Below are positions 27,223-36,618 of a DNA stretch of 64,000 bases, piece after piece. The stretch comes from Paraglaciecola sp. MB-3u-78 (GTDB taxonomy: Bacteria; Pseudomonadota; Gammaproteobacteria; Enterobacterales; Alteromonadaceae): the NCBI RefSeq assembly GCF_002835935.1, contig NZ_PJCF01000087.1, positions 186,001-250,000 of the forward strand. The letters run 5' to 3'. Made by a program: the position numbers and the translations under genes. Under the pieces are notes generated by a model. It saw only the letters and a program-made list of their open reading frames with translations, was not told the origin of the DNA and did no database searches. Every line of letters starts with the position of its first letter. Position 1 is the stretch's first letter.

Positions 27223-27366
27223 TTAGTGCTCAATTTGAGGCTTTGGGTTCTCCAGAGTTTTGAAACATTCGTTTTCAATCTTCCACCGATAGCGCCCATT
27301 GATCAAACTTTGGTCTAAGATGCGCCTAACAATATCTTGATTTTGTTGTTCCAAAGACTGTTCACA
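27223..27366 (-). pseudogene. C-terminal remnant of a DDE transposase (IS4-like)
   Basis: The minus-strand frame ends NGRYRWKIENECFKTLEN, P-K-P-Q-I-E-H, stop. The pattern R-x-RWKIEN-E-x-F-x-TLKN is the conserved catalytic-Glu helix of IS4-type transposases. Nothing upstream of 27366 extends the similarity, so only the tail is left. Confidence 0.55.
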
Positions 27367-27546
27367 GCAAAAAAAGGAATAGTTAAAAAAACACAATAAG
27401 AGGCATTGTGAAATATCTTCATAAATCCACAGTTGCCCTTAAGAATGGTTACCTTAATTAGCTCCTGTAAGACTGAACGTTACTACCAGTGTGAATTGCA
27501 TATTAATTAAAACTAATTTGCAAAATAAGATTCAGATAAAGTCACG

Positions 27547-30500
27547 CTAATTTAGAAAAAAGCGAATATGGTTACTATATGCCATGTTAAGTAAGCCATC
27601 CATAGTTTGAACTTGCACCCGACTGCGTAAATAACAACTCTGACCATCTTTGCCTTCTTTGTTGATTGGTATAAGCGCTACGGCAGTATTTTTAAATGCA
27701 GGCACACTTATTAAATCGAGTAACTCAGGCTTTCCGGTTACACAATTAGTAATCAACTCAATGTCCAGTGGTAAACCAAAATAATCTTTTTCGCGAGTTA
27801 ACTCTATTTGTATTAAAGCTATACTACCAGCTTCTGTATTTGCTGCCTCACCAGGTGAAAGCCTGAGCTGTTTTTCAGATATTTCAGCAACCAATTTAAA
27901 TTGTGACAAAAACTTGCCATGACTGGCCCAGAAAGTGCCTTTTTTTAAGGCAGTCATTAGGCCGTCATAGGTTTTTTCGGGGGCTGACACATGTATTCTG
28001 GAAAAGCCACAAGGTGGGTAATCCATTTTATCGTTATGATAATCGGAAGAGGCTATGGCTCCCCATATGTCATGGCCTTCATCTAATAATTGGTCTAATG
28101 TTGAACCAACGTTGGCTATTGCGGGATCCCATCTATCAACAGTCTTAAACAGGGCCCGATAACTTCCTATATCGGTTGATTTTTGATGTCCGGGTGCCCC
28201 AGATATCGCCATAATATTTTGTTTGTTAGCATTCCAGTTTTTGATATCAGATAAGTTTTCGTCTGCTGTCTCGTCTTTTCTACTGGGATGATTATAGATT
28301 GCGATCGAATGATTAAACTCGTCATCACTTTTGAAAATGTTATCAAAAATGAACCTGTCTCTTATTGATTCTGGTAAATTGTAACTTTTATTAATTTTAG
28401 TAAATACTTCGGGTAATACCGACGATTCGAATTCTGGTGTTGTGATTATATTGACGTGTTCTCTCTGTTCATAACCCGGCATACCTAATTCAACTCCATT
28501 TAGGATGAGTAAATTAGGGTATTGAATTCTTAACTGATTAATTTTTGCTATTTTTTCCGGATTGAACGAACTTAGGCGGTCGGTATGATCAGTAATAGCC
28601 AATGCATCACACCCATTGCTATATGCCAGCTCTGTAAGTTCGCCTAATGTTAGATTGCCATCAGAGTATTGTGTGTGTGTGTGATGGTCAAAAATAATAT
28701 TTGCATTATTACTTGCCCATGAAATCGAATTCTCTTTAGAGTTTCCTTGATTATTCAATATATAAAGAAGCCCAACAGTACCCATAATTAAAACAGCACC
28801 ACTACCGATTTTGTAGGTGCTGAGTCTAGGCCTTTTAGAACGACTAGTTTGCGAAGTTGCTTGTTTAATTGGTATATCTGTCACAATTAATTTTTCCTTA
28901 GTGAATTTTCTCATTACCAAACTTTCAAAATATTTATATGACAAATGTGCAAGCAATAATGTCAATATTAGTGATGATACGCCATATAAAACCACATTAT
29001 TTGTGACACTAAGGCCAGCCAAATCAAAGGCCATCTTAGTCGCTTTGAGTAGGGGATAATGGAATAAGTACACCCCATAAGAGATGATGCCCACCCATCT
29101 CAAAATTGGCAAATCTAATAGCCGTTTTGCAAACACTGAATTAGGCGCAGTAACTAATATCACACCCAATAAAAGTGGTACCAAGGGGAAGTTGTAGCGC
29201 CCGTAGTTAAGCTGAAATAATTCGTCCAAAGGCGTTGATAAAATGACTGCCACACTTATAGAGGCTAACCAAAAAAGTGATTCGCATAATATTGGCTTTT
29301 GTTTTCCTGAGTCACGGTAGGTAAGAAATAAACTCGCAGCTACAACTCCAATTAAAAAATGCGGCAAATGGGCCATGGTTGAATACTTTAATGCTGCGCC
29401 ATTAACCGATTCCAATTCAATTCCGAAAGGCCAAATAAGCGGAATTCTGATTGGCCAGTCATTCCACTCACCTAGCCAGTTCATTAGCAACTTGTAAAGT
29501 ACATAAATGACAGGGACAAGAACAATAAAGACTAAGGTGCCACTTTTACGATTTAGTTTTTTAATTGAGATAAAAAATAGTGGTAACAAAAGATAAAACT
29601 GCATTTCAACTGCTAATGACCAAAATGGAGGGTTAAGACTCATAACTTGGTAATCTTTCAAATTATGCAGAAAAAATAAATGACTCAATATATTGTTGAA
29701 ATTGACTTCAGCTCCTTTAAATCCTTTTAGAGCCATCAACAAAATAAAGCATAAATAGAATAGTGGAATAATACGAATAGCACGCTTAAAAAAGTAATGC
29801 TTAATGTTGGGTAAGGTTTGCTCTTGATTGGCCTGCCAAAAAGGGATGGATAACAAAAAGCCACTTAATGCAAAAAACAAGGCTACCCCTGTGTTGCCAT
29901 TGACCATCCACCGTTCAAAATCAAAAGGCCCTAATGCCCCACCAACATTAGTAAATTGTTGAAAATGTACTATGAATACCGATAATGCGGCGAGGGCCCT
30001 AAGGCCATCAAGGCTGGCAATATCACGTTGGTTAATACAAACCATTTTACTTTGCGATAGATTGGTATTTGAGACTTTGGTATAACCGGGATTGTCCCGG
30101 ATGATTTTTTGACCGTCATGGTTGGATTTTGTTAAGCAAAGTGAAAGGATGTAACCACCTAATAATACGAGAATTGCATCAGTAATTTCGGCGACTGAAT
30201 TGGTAAAAAAACGTTGAGAATACTCACCAATAAAAATAATTATGGCAACCGTAATAGTCGATAACCTTAGCTTATTAGTGACTAAGTACATTAACCAGAC
30301 TGCGCTAATATAGAACAGCATTTTTTTACTCATAGCAATAATATTCAGCAGAATGTTGCCATTAAGAGAGCCTGAAAATGGTAGCCAATGAAAATCCGTA
30401 GGGGAAGGTTTTAACTCAAATGGATACAAGCCATTTTGAATAATAGTTAAGACTAATGCTAAAAACAACAGTTGCTTATTGACTAGTGACTTCAAGCTTA

Positions 30501-31296
30501 TCCATATAACTAGAGCAACAGAGGCTCCAAAAAACTGTGAGATATTAATATTATTATTAATAATTAGGAACTTAACACTAAGCACAGCAAACACCATAAC
30601 AACAAGCTTACCTGTAGTTAGCCACTTTAGTTTCGCCTGAGAAAGTAGATAAAATGAAATCAGCCACGTCACTACAGACTCATAAGTCCAATACCAATCT
30701 ATTTGTGGATGATAAATAATTTGTTTAAAATTAGTTTTCAATACATCAAAGTCTAATGCTGGTGAATAAGGCGCAAGTTTAATAAAAATCAAGGCTAAAC
30801 CCAGGTAAAATGAAATGACTAAATAGGGTGATAATTCATAGCTAAAATGAATGCGCCTTGAGGTAGAAGCTTTAGCCAGCACAATACCAATTAAACAACC
30901 AAACACATTCCAAATAGCATCTCCTCCCCAAGGAATGCGATCAGTTGTCCAAACTTGCCCTACTTGAATGATGAAAGCGAGCGCAAAACCTATCACCAGA
31001 AACTCGCATGCACTCTTGATGGTCAACTGATTGCGAGACGCCTTAGTTATTACTAATCCAAAAGGAATAAAAAGAACCGTGTTAGAAATGAGATCACTTA
31101 CAGAACTATTTAAAAAATTAAAGTTTAACAGTCGCCAAATTCTGGCTTCGATATCGATACCCCATTGAAAATGAAAGGGATAATATGAACCATAGATGAT
31201 TACAAATACTATTAGATAAAGTAAAATTCGCATAGAATTGTCGCTGCTAAAAATAGGTGTTAATTGGTTGTTTTCCTTATGACGCACATCACACAA
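27547..31296 (-). CDS. Four-module membrane fusion: VanZ-like, VanZ-like, acyltransferase-3, PHP metal hydrolase
   Basis: This 1249-residue frame is intact. Residues about 25-145 are VanZ-like (YGSYYPFHFQ, then SNTVLFIPFGLVI and DAIWNVFGCLIGIVLA). Residues about 275-392 look like a second VanZ module (GLYPFELKP to AEITDAILVLLGGY). Residues about 424-790 are acyltransferase-3 (DIASLDGLRALAALSVFIVH, then PPFWSLAVEMQFYLLLPL). A further helix at 828-848 leads to a PHP domain at about 867-1130 with all expected metal ligands: H872-x-H874, D879, H904, E936, H1003, D1085 and H1087. Acyltransferase-3 proteins modify exported glycans; PHP domains are di- or trinuclear phosphoesterases or hydrolases. 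The start may be TTG 31296 or ATG 31233. It follows the transglutaminase-like gene by 3 bases, so they are co-transcribed. I know of no characterised protein with this architecture. Confidence 0.88.
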   Translation of the reverse strand: MCDVRHKENNQLTPIFSSDNSMRILLYLIVFVIIYGSYYPFHFQWGIDIEARIWRLLNFNFLNSSVSDLISNTVLFIPFGLVITKASRNQLTIKSACEFLVIGFALAFIIQVGQVWTTDRIPWGGDAIWNVFGCLIGIVLAKASTSRRIHFSYELSPYLVISFYLGLALIFIKLAPYSPALDFDVLKTNFKQIIYHPQIDWYWTYESVVTWLISFYLLSQAKLKWLTTGKLVVMVFAVLSVKFLIINNNINISQFFGASVALVIWISLKSLVNKQLLFLALVLTIIQNGLYPFELKPSPTDFHWLPFSGSLNGNILLNIIAMSKKMLFYISAVWLMYLVTNKLRLSTITVAIIIFIGEYSQRFFTNSVAEITDAILVLLGGYILSLCLTKSNHDGQKIIRDNPGYTKVSNTNLSQSKMVCINQRDIASLDGLRALAALSVFIVHFQQFTNVGGALGPFDFERWMVNGNTGVALFFALSGFLLSIPFWQANQEQTLPNIKHYFFKRAIRIIPLFYLCFILLMALKGFKGAEVNFNNILSHLFFLHNLKDYQVMSLNPPFWSLAVEMQFYLLLPLFFISIKKLNRKSGTLVFIVLVPVIYVLYKLLMNWLGEWNDWPIRIPLIWPFGIELESVNGAALKYSTMAHLPHFLIGVVAASLFLTYRDSGKQKPILCESLFWLASISVAVILSTPLDELFQLNYGRYNFPLVPLLLGVILVTAPNSVFAKRLLDLPILRWVGIISYGVYLFHYPLLKATKMAFDLAGLSVTNNVVLYGVSSLILTLLLAHLSYKYFESLVMRKFTKEKLIVTDIPIKQATSQTSRSKRPRLSTYKIGSGAVLIMGTVGLLYILNNQGNSKENSISWASNNANIIFDHHTHTQYSDGNLTLGELTELAYSNGCDALAITDHTDRLSSFNPEKIAKINQLRIQYPNLLILNGVELGMPGYEQREHVNIITTPEFESSVLPEVFTKINKSYNLPESIRDRFIFDNIFKSDDEFNHSIAIYNHPSRKDETADENLSDIKNWNANKQNIMAISGAPGHQKSTDIGSYRALFKTVDRWDPAIANVGSTLDQLLDEGHDIWGAIASSDYHNDKMDYPPCGFSRIHVSAPEKTYDGLMTALKKGTFWASHGKFLSQFKLVAEISEKQLRLSPGEAANTEAGSIALIQIELTREKDYFGLPLDIELITNCVTGKPELLDLISVPAFKNTAVALIPINKEGKDGQSCYLRSRVQVQTMDGLLNMAYSNHIRFFLN

Positions 31297-31299
31297 TGA

Positions 31300-32160
31300 T
31301 TAATTTGTGTGATTCTTTGTACGTTTTATTTTAAATAAATAAACTAATGAAAAAAACATCATTAATATTGGAAATGGCCATTTTAACCAGTAAGCGAATT
31401 TTTCAAAATAGTATTTTTTGGTAATAAAATGCTCAACACCATCCCATTGATTGTAATTTTCTTTATATATTCTTTGGAATAGTACAAAGTCCCTTAGAGG
31501 GTATCCAGCTTCTGAATAGAGTTTTGCTATTTCGCTACTTTTGGAGGGAAATTCCTGTAACGAAAAAGGGATAGTAACGCCATAATCAGCGTCAAAAATG
31601 TATTGTTTGCCGTTTTTAAATGATGCGGCAACCACTACGTGGCCTGGAAATGTAATGATTTTATTACTGATACCCTGCTCATTTAAAACTTGAGAAATAA
31701 CCATTGAAGCGTCACCACAAATACCAATACCACGCTCTAAACTCCGGTGATAATTGGCAAAATGATATCTTTCATATTCAGGTATACCTGAGAATTTCCC
31801 CATGAAATATAAAAAATAATTCTCCCATATTGGGACTAATTGATTAAATTTTTCTTCTGGGTAAACAATCCACTTTATGTGAGCCATCCCCCGAGCAATA
31901 ACGTTGGTGATCCTAGACGCAAACTCAATATCGTTTTCGTTTTCACGTCTCAATAGCTCTAAGGAAGTAGAATTGAAATCTGTAGGCTGATCATTTGGAA
32001 ATAGTAAATATTCATTGTGAAAATCATCTACACGGATTTCTTTATTCAATCCATATAGGTTAACCACCAGAAGTAAAGTCCCAGCTAGTAAAGTTAAATA
32101 ATGGAAGCTCATTTTGAAATGCACTAACAACCCCTTATATTTTATAACATTATGTATCAT
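31300..32160 (-). CDS. Transglutaminase-like (papain-fold) membrane protein
   Basis: A 286-residue protein with a hydrophobic segment at each end (about 18-36 and 260-277) and a soluble domain between them. The domain carries a plausible Cys-His-Asp triad: C148 in GIGICGDASMV, H174 in FPGHVVVAA and D190 in YIFDADYG. This order and spacing fit transglutaminase-like peptidases. The domain would lie in the periplasm. It precedes the VanZ-acyltransferase-PHP fusion by 3 bases, so the two probably act together, perhaps in making or trimming a bond on an envelope polymer; that is inference. The family call rests on motif reading only. Confidence 0.65.
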   Translation of the reverse strand: MIHNVIKYKGLLVHFKMSFHYLTLLAGTLLLVVNLYGLNKEIRVDDFHNEYLLFPNDQPTDFNSTSLELLRRENENDIEFASRITNVIARGMAHIKWIVYPEEKFNQLVPIWENYFLYFMGKFSGIPEYERYHFANYHRSLERGIGICGDASMVISQVLNEQGISNKIITFPGHVVVAASFKNGKQYIFDADYGVTIPFSLQEFPSKSSEIAKLYSEAGYPLRDFVLFQRIYKENYNQWDGVEHFITKKYYFEKFAYWLKWPFPILMMFFSLVYLFKIKRTKNHTN

Positions 32161-32256
32161 CGAACATATAATTAAAGTAACGACTAAGTAAAACCCCGTT
32201 TTACAAAATACTTACCACGTCCTAGCATCCCAGTTGATTTACACAACTGTCTAGTA

Positions 32257-33402
32257 CTATCTAAATAACGCTTTTGCCTTGAGTACTAGTGCTTTCCAGT
32301 CAAGATTTTGCAATATGTGCGCTCTTCCTTTATCCCCCATATCTTTTAGCTTTTGATTATCTGTTAATAATTCAACTACTGTTGCAACAATATTATGTTC
32401 TCGGGTTGCGTCAATGATAAAACCGGTTTGGCCTTCAATTAAGGTTTCGCTAGTGCCTCCAGAATCTCCAGCTATAACCGGTTTTCCACAGGATTGAGCT
32501 TCGACTAACACCATGCCAAAACCTTCAATATCGTTGCCTATAGTGCGGTTAGGCAAGATAAACAAATCACATTGCTGATAACATTGAATCATTTGCTGAT
32601 CTGTAATTTCTCGCAAAAATTGTACGTTATCCTCTACCCCAAGTTCTGCCGCCAGATTCTGTAACATCGTAAGGCAGTCTCCGTCACCCACCACTGCATA
32701 TAAGATATTGGGAATATCTTTTTTGACCGCAGGCAGCGCTCTAATCATCATATCCTGACCTTTTCTAGCTTGCAGACGGCCTACAGTTAAAACGACCTTT
32801 TTATCCAGCCAGTTAAGCCGAGCACGGATTTCAACGTTAGGCTCTGCTGGCACAAACTGACTACTATCAACTCCTGGATGGAAAACGATAGCTTTGCGAC
32901 TAGCAGCTTCACCAAACTTCGCGACTAAGTTTGCACTGTTTTGACTATTGCAAATAATCTTGGTCGCCCGTTTGATAACTTGTTTACATAAAAAATTTTG
33001 CTCTCGGCTACTAGCAGCCGTTTCTAAATCTTCCCCATGCACATAACAGGAATAGGGGATACCTGTGAATATATTGAGGATCCAAGCCATCACCCCTTCA
33101 GGCAACACACGTCCACAATGTAACCTTGTTATTTTTTGTTGTTTTATTTGCCTGCGGATAAGCAAAACTGTTTTTAAATAAAAAAAGGCACCTGTAAGGC
33201 TTATAAAGCCCCACTCTGAAGAACTAAGAGTATAACGGGAGATACTCAAGGCAGAATCCGTATCAAATAAGTCACTGTCCTTCCACTCGCCTGCCAATAC
33301 GGAATATTCAGCATGAGGCAAACGAGAATAAAGCTCCCAAAACCAGCGACCACTGCCACCCGATTTAGGGGGGAAATTTTCTGTGATCAGTAATGTTTTC
33401 AA
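32257..33402 (-). CDS. Glycosyltransferase family 4 (GT-B)
   Basis: A 381-residue GT4 enzyme. The N-terminus MKTLLITENFPPKSGGSGRW is the glycine-rich acceptor-lobe start. YCYVHGEDLE-type and FHPGVDSSQF segments lie in the middle, then TVGRLQARKGQDMMI and the donor site E-x7-E in IEGFGMVLVEAQSCGKP. It is complete and starts at an ATG. It is probably co-transcribed with the transglutaminase-like gene about 100 bases downstream. Such enzymes often use GDP-mannose or UDP-sugars; which one is not readable here. Confidence 0.9.
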   Translation of the reverse strand: MKTLLITENFPPKSGGSGRWFWELYSRLPHAEYSVLAGEWKDSDLFDTDSALSISRYTLSSSEWGFISLTGAFFYLKTVLLIRRQIKQQKITRLHCGRVLPEGVMAWILNIFTGIPYSCYVHGEDLETAASSREQNFLCKQVIKRATKIICNSQNSANLVAKFGEAASRKAIVFHPGVDSSQFVPAEPNVEIRARLNWLDKKVVLTVGRLQARKGQDMMIRALPAVKKDIPNILYAVVGDGDCLTMLQNLAAELGVEDNVQFLREITDQQMIQCYQQCDLFILPNRTIGNDIEGFGMVLVEAQSCGKPVIAGDSGGTSETLIEGQTGFIIDATREHNIVATVVELLTDNQKLKDMGDKGRAHILQNLDWKALVLKAKALFR

Positions 33403-33633
33403 ACAGTTGTAACCTCATATAAGTTGCAAATACAGTTTATCCGCATTTCTTTGACAAAGGAATCATACTAACAATCCGTTCAAAATAAATGTTACATTGT
33501 GTATTATTTATTTTAGCGCATTTAGGTTATAGATTAAGTGAAATTGTCACGCGACACTGCAAAATTTTATTAATGAAAACCTGAATATCACTGTCAACTT
33601 ACAGCAAAATACCAGAGCATCAATATCAAACCT

Positions 33634-34854
33634 ATGAAGATTCTTATTATTGCACAACGATGCCCTTATCCACCGAATAAAGGTGAAAAAATAAGAACAT
33701 TCCACCAGTTAAAGTTTTTCAACGAGTGTGGACATGATGTTATTTTAGCCAGTCCATACGAGGACGATTCTGAACAAATACACTTTAATGAGTTAAAAAA
33801 GCACTATTGTTTCGAAGTCCTAAGTGAAAAGCTCCCAGCAAAGCCAATAAGATTAGTATCCGGCGTTTTAAAAAACAAAGCATTAAGTATCAGTAATTTT
33901 TACAGTGCAAAATTACAATCTAAAATTGATGACGTATTGGCATCACAAAAGGTTGACGTTATTTTTTGCTCTGCATCGAGTGTTAGCGAGTATATATTTC
34001 GCTCTAAGGAATACGCAGATCTTAATCCACCTCCTGCGCTTATCATGGATTTTATGGATGTTGATTCGGATAAGTGGGCGCAATATCAGAAAAGTCATCA
34101 ATGGCCGTTGAGCACCGTTTATGGGCGAGAGTCTCGTCTAATAGCTGACGTTGAAGCCAAAATAGTTAAAAAGTTTGATCATTGCCTATTAATCACCCAA
34201 ACAGAAGTAGATTTGTTTCAAAGTATCCATGGCAATGTAAAAAACTTAACCGCCATTGAAAATGGACTTGATACAAATGTGTTTTATCCCCCCGCAAATC
34301 CAAGACAAACGGCACATCCCTATTTTTTATTTGCGGGGGTTATGGACTACGCTCCCAATATTGACGCAGTCATGTGGTTTATGGGCTTAGTTTGGCCGGC
34401 TGTTAAAAAGCAATGGCCAGATGCTAAATTTTGCATAGCAGGAATGGATCCAACTGACAAAATTAAAAAGCTTGAATTGAATGAAGGAGTAGAGGTGACA
34501 GGGTTTGTGGAAGATATTAAACCTTACTTTGATAAAGCTAACATTTTTATCGCACCTTTTAGAATAGCCCGAGGGGTACAAAATAAAGTGTTACAAGCTT
34601 TTGCTTGCGGGCTGCCGGTGATCGCCTCATCAATGGGAGCAGAAGGCATTCGATGCAATGTTGAACAAGATATATTGCTAGCAGATACTCCCGAGCAATT
34701 TATAAATAGAATTGAACAGCTAACCAACAATCAACAATGTTATTCATACATAAGCAATAATGCATTAAAAAACATTACTAACAATTACAGTTGGGAAAGT
34801 ATCTTGCAGCCTCTAGAAACATTATTGAACGATAATAAAACAACGCCAATGTGA
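33634..34854 (+). CDS. XrtA/PEP-CTERM-system glycosyltransferase (TIGR03087-like)
   Basis: A 406-residue GT-B enzyme. The opening MKILIIAQRCPYPPNKGEKI, followed by RTFHQL, is the hallmark of the TIGR03087 family of exosortase-A-associated sugar transferases. LIMDFMDVDSDKW and the C-lobe segment RIARGVQNKVLQAFACGLPV fit as well. Members occur almost only in genomes that have the XrtA EPS locus, which agrees with the neighbours downstream. The stop overlaps the GTG of the acyltransferase that follows (GTGA), so the two are coupled. The ATG at 33634 is the clear start. Confidence 0.9.
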   Translation: MKILIIAQRCPYPPNKGEKIRTFHQLKFFNECGHDVILASPYEDDSEQIHFNELKKHYCFEVLSEKLPAKPIRLVSGVLKNKALSISNFYSAKLQSKIDDVLASQKVDVIFCSASSVSEYIFRSKEYADLNPPPALIMDFMDVDSDKWAQYQKSHQWPLSTVYGRESRLIADVEAKIVKKFDHCLLITQTEVDLFQSIHGNVKNLTAIENGLDTNVFYPPANPRQTAHPYFLFAGVMDYAPNIDAVMWFMGLVWPAVKKQWPDAKFCIAGMDPTDKIKKLELNEGVEVTGFVEDIKPYFDKANIFIAPFRIARGVQNKVLQAFACGLPVIASSMGAEGIRCNVEQDILLADTPEQFINRIEQLTNNQQCYSYISNNALKNITNNYSWESILQPLETLLNDNKTTPM

Positions 34855-35441
34855 GCAATATGAAAAAAATTATTAAAACGTTGTTCCGCTTAGTGTGCAA
34901 TCTCATGATTATGCCACTCATAGGTTTATATATTTTACTTATACAAGTAGCAAATAAAGACGCTGTTTTCAGTGCATTTTCGCAATTTCTCAGCCTCTTC
35001 CCAGGAAAATTAGGCGCCTATTTCAGAGCCTCTTTTTATCACTTTACGATGCAACATTGCGACCTCGATACAGTTATTAGCTTTGGCGCCTTGTTATCTC
35101 AACAAGATACTGAATTACAGTCCGGCTGTTATATTGGTCCTCATAGCAATATCGGGAAGTGTCGTATTGAAGCCAATTGCTTATTGGGTAGTGGCGTACA
35201 TATATTAAGTGGAAAAGAGCAACATAACTTCGATGATATCGACCGCCCGCTAAATCAACAAGGCGGTAAGTTTACTAAGGTTGTTATAGGTGAAGATAGC
35301 TGGTTAGGTAACGGCGCCATTGTAATGGCAAATGTGGGAAAGAAATGCATAGTGGCGGCAGGAGCAGTTGTAGTTAATGATGTTCCTGACTATGCAATAG
35401 TCGCAGGAAACCCTGCTAAAATAATAAAAATGCGTAAATAA
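34851..35441 (+). CDS. Left-handed beta-helix (hexapeptide) O-acyltransferase
   Basis: A 196-residue protein. The first about 60 residues are hydrophobic, with one likely membrane-associated helix. Residues about 80-190 carry hexapeptide-type repeats typical of LbH acyltransferases: CYIGPHSNIGKCRIEANCLL, then VVIGEDSWLGNGAIVMANV and VAAGAVVVNDVPDYAIVAGN ending PAKII. These enzymes move an acetyl group from acetyl-CoA to a sugar. The start is GTG 34851, overlapping the upstream stop, or ATG 34860. It is likely a cytoplasmic decorating enzyme for a repeat-unit sugar. Confidence 0.88.
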   Translation: MSNMKKIIKTLFRLVCNLMIMPLIGLYILLIQVANKDAVFSAFSQFLSLFPGKLGAYFRASFYHFTMQHCDLDTVISFGALLSQQDTELQSGCYIGPHSNIGKCRIEANCLLGSGVHILSGKEQHNFDDIDRPLNQQGGKFTKVVIGEDSWLGNGAIVMANVGKKCIVAAGAVVVNDVPDYAIVAGNPAKIIKMRK

Positions 35442-35496
35442 ACCGACTAATTACCCCCAAAAGACTAATAGGTGAAAAACTATTAAAGCTATAAGA

Positions 35497-36579
35497 GTGA
35501 AGTTGATGAGGCCAACTGAGAGGTTGATATTATTGAGTGCAATCTTTATGTTAAGCTTTTATTTGCCCGCTGCGCCCAGCCAAAATATTCAACAAACGAT
35601 CTCTGTTACCACAAGCCAACAGCTTCATGCCGCCCTGAGACAAGCCAATAAAGTTGGCAATATGCAAATTATTCTTGCAGATGGCATGTATAAAACACAA
35701 AAAACGCTCATTGTTGTAGCTGATAATATCAGCTTAATGTCTAAATCTGGAAACAGAAACAGTGTGGTAATAAGTGGGCGCGGCATGCGCAAAACGAAGG
35801 GAGTTGATAACCTGATCCGAGTATCAGGAAAACACTTCACGCTTGATGGTATAACCTTGCAACAAGCAGGTAACCATTTAATGCAAATTGCAGGCGAGCA
35901 AAACGCTGATTTCCCCACTCTGCGTAACTGCGTGTTGCGAGATGGTTTTGAGCAACTTTTAAAAGTGAGTTACAACCGTAACACCAAAGTTTCCAGCAAT
36001 AACGGTGTGATTGACAACTGTGAGTTAGTTTACACAGCTGGTATCGGCCCCCAATATTACATTGGAGGTATAGATGTTCACGGTGGTCATAACTGGGTTG
36101 TTAAAAGAAGTGTATTTCGTGGTATAGCGAGCCCAAACTCTCGAATTGCAGAGCACGCAATTCACTTCTGGAACAATACTCAGAACACGTTAGTCGAAGA
36201 CAACATCATCATCAATTGTGACCGCGGCATTGGATTTGGTATGATAAATCGCCCTAACATGGGGGGAGTGATACAAAACAATTTAATTTTACACAGCGCC
36301 AATAAACACCCTAATGCAGACGTTGGTATTATTCTTGAAGAAAGTCCTGACACGAAAGTTTTAAATAACAAAATTTATTTAGCACACTCTTACAAAAACG
36401 CTATTGAATATCGATTCGCTTCAACAAAAAATGTTGAAATTAGTGGTAACCTCACGAATAAAGCAATCCGTAAACGAGACGGTGCAAGTGCAGTATTAAA
36501 AGAAAATAAAAGAAGTAAAGTACTGAGTGACTATTTAACAGAACAACAATTAATCACTTTCTCATTTATGCTGGACTAA
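35497..36579 (+). CDS. Secreted right-handed beta-helix protein, polysaccharide lyase 6-like
   Basis: About 357-360 residues with an N-terminal signal peptide (hydrophobic to about residue 25, then APSQN). The rest is a parallel beta-helix: VTTSQQLHAALRQA and ADGMYKTQKTL at the N-cap are typical of chondroitinase B/alginate lyase-like PL6 proteins. Repeated turns such as HFTLDGITLQQAGNHLMQI and NTLVEDNIIINCDRGIGFGM follow. It could be a periplasmic lyase or epimerase that trims the polymer, as occurs in alginate export. The start is GTG 35497 or ATG 35506. It lies just downstream of the acyltransferase and converges on the FkbM gene. The catalytic residues cannot be assigned with confidence. 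Confidence 0.72.
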   Translation: MKLMRPTERLILLSAIFMLSFYLPAAPSQNIQQTISVTTSQQLHAALRQANKVGNMQIILADGMYKTQKTLIVVADNISLMSKSGNRNSVVISGRGMRKTKGVDNLIRVSGKHFTLDGITLQQAGNHLMQIAGEQNADFPTLRNCVLRDGFEQLLKVSYNRNTKVSSNNGVIDNCELVYTAGIGPQYYIGGIDVHGGHNWVVKRSVFRGIASPNSRIAEHAIHFWNNTQNTLVEDNIIINCDRGIGFGMINRPNMGGVIQNNLILHSANKHPNADVGIILEESPDTKVLNNKIYLAHSYKNAIEYRFASTKNVEISGNLTNKAIRKRDGASAVLKENKRSKVLSDYLTEQQLITFSFMLD

Positions 36580-36618
36580 GTAAGCTAAATTCAGACGACG
36601 TCATGTTAACAGTGGCCG

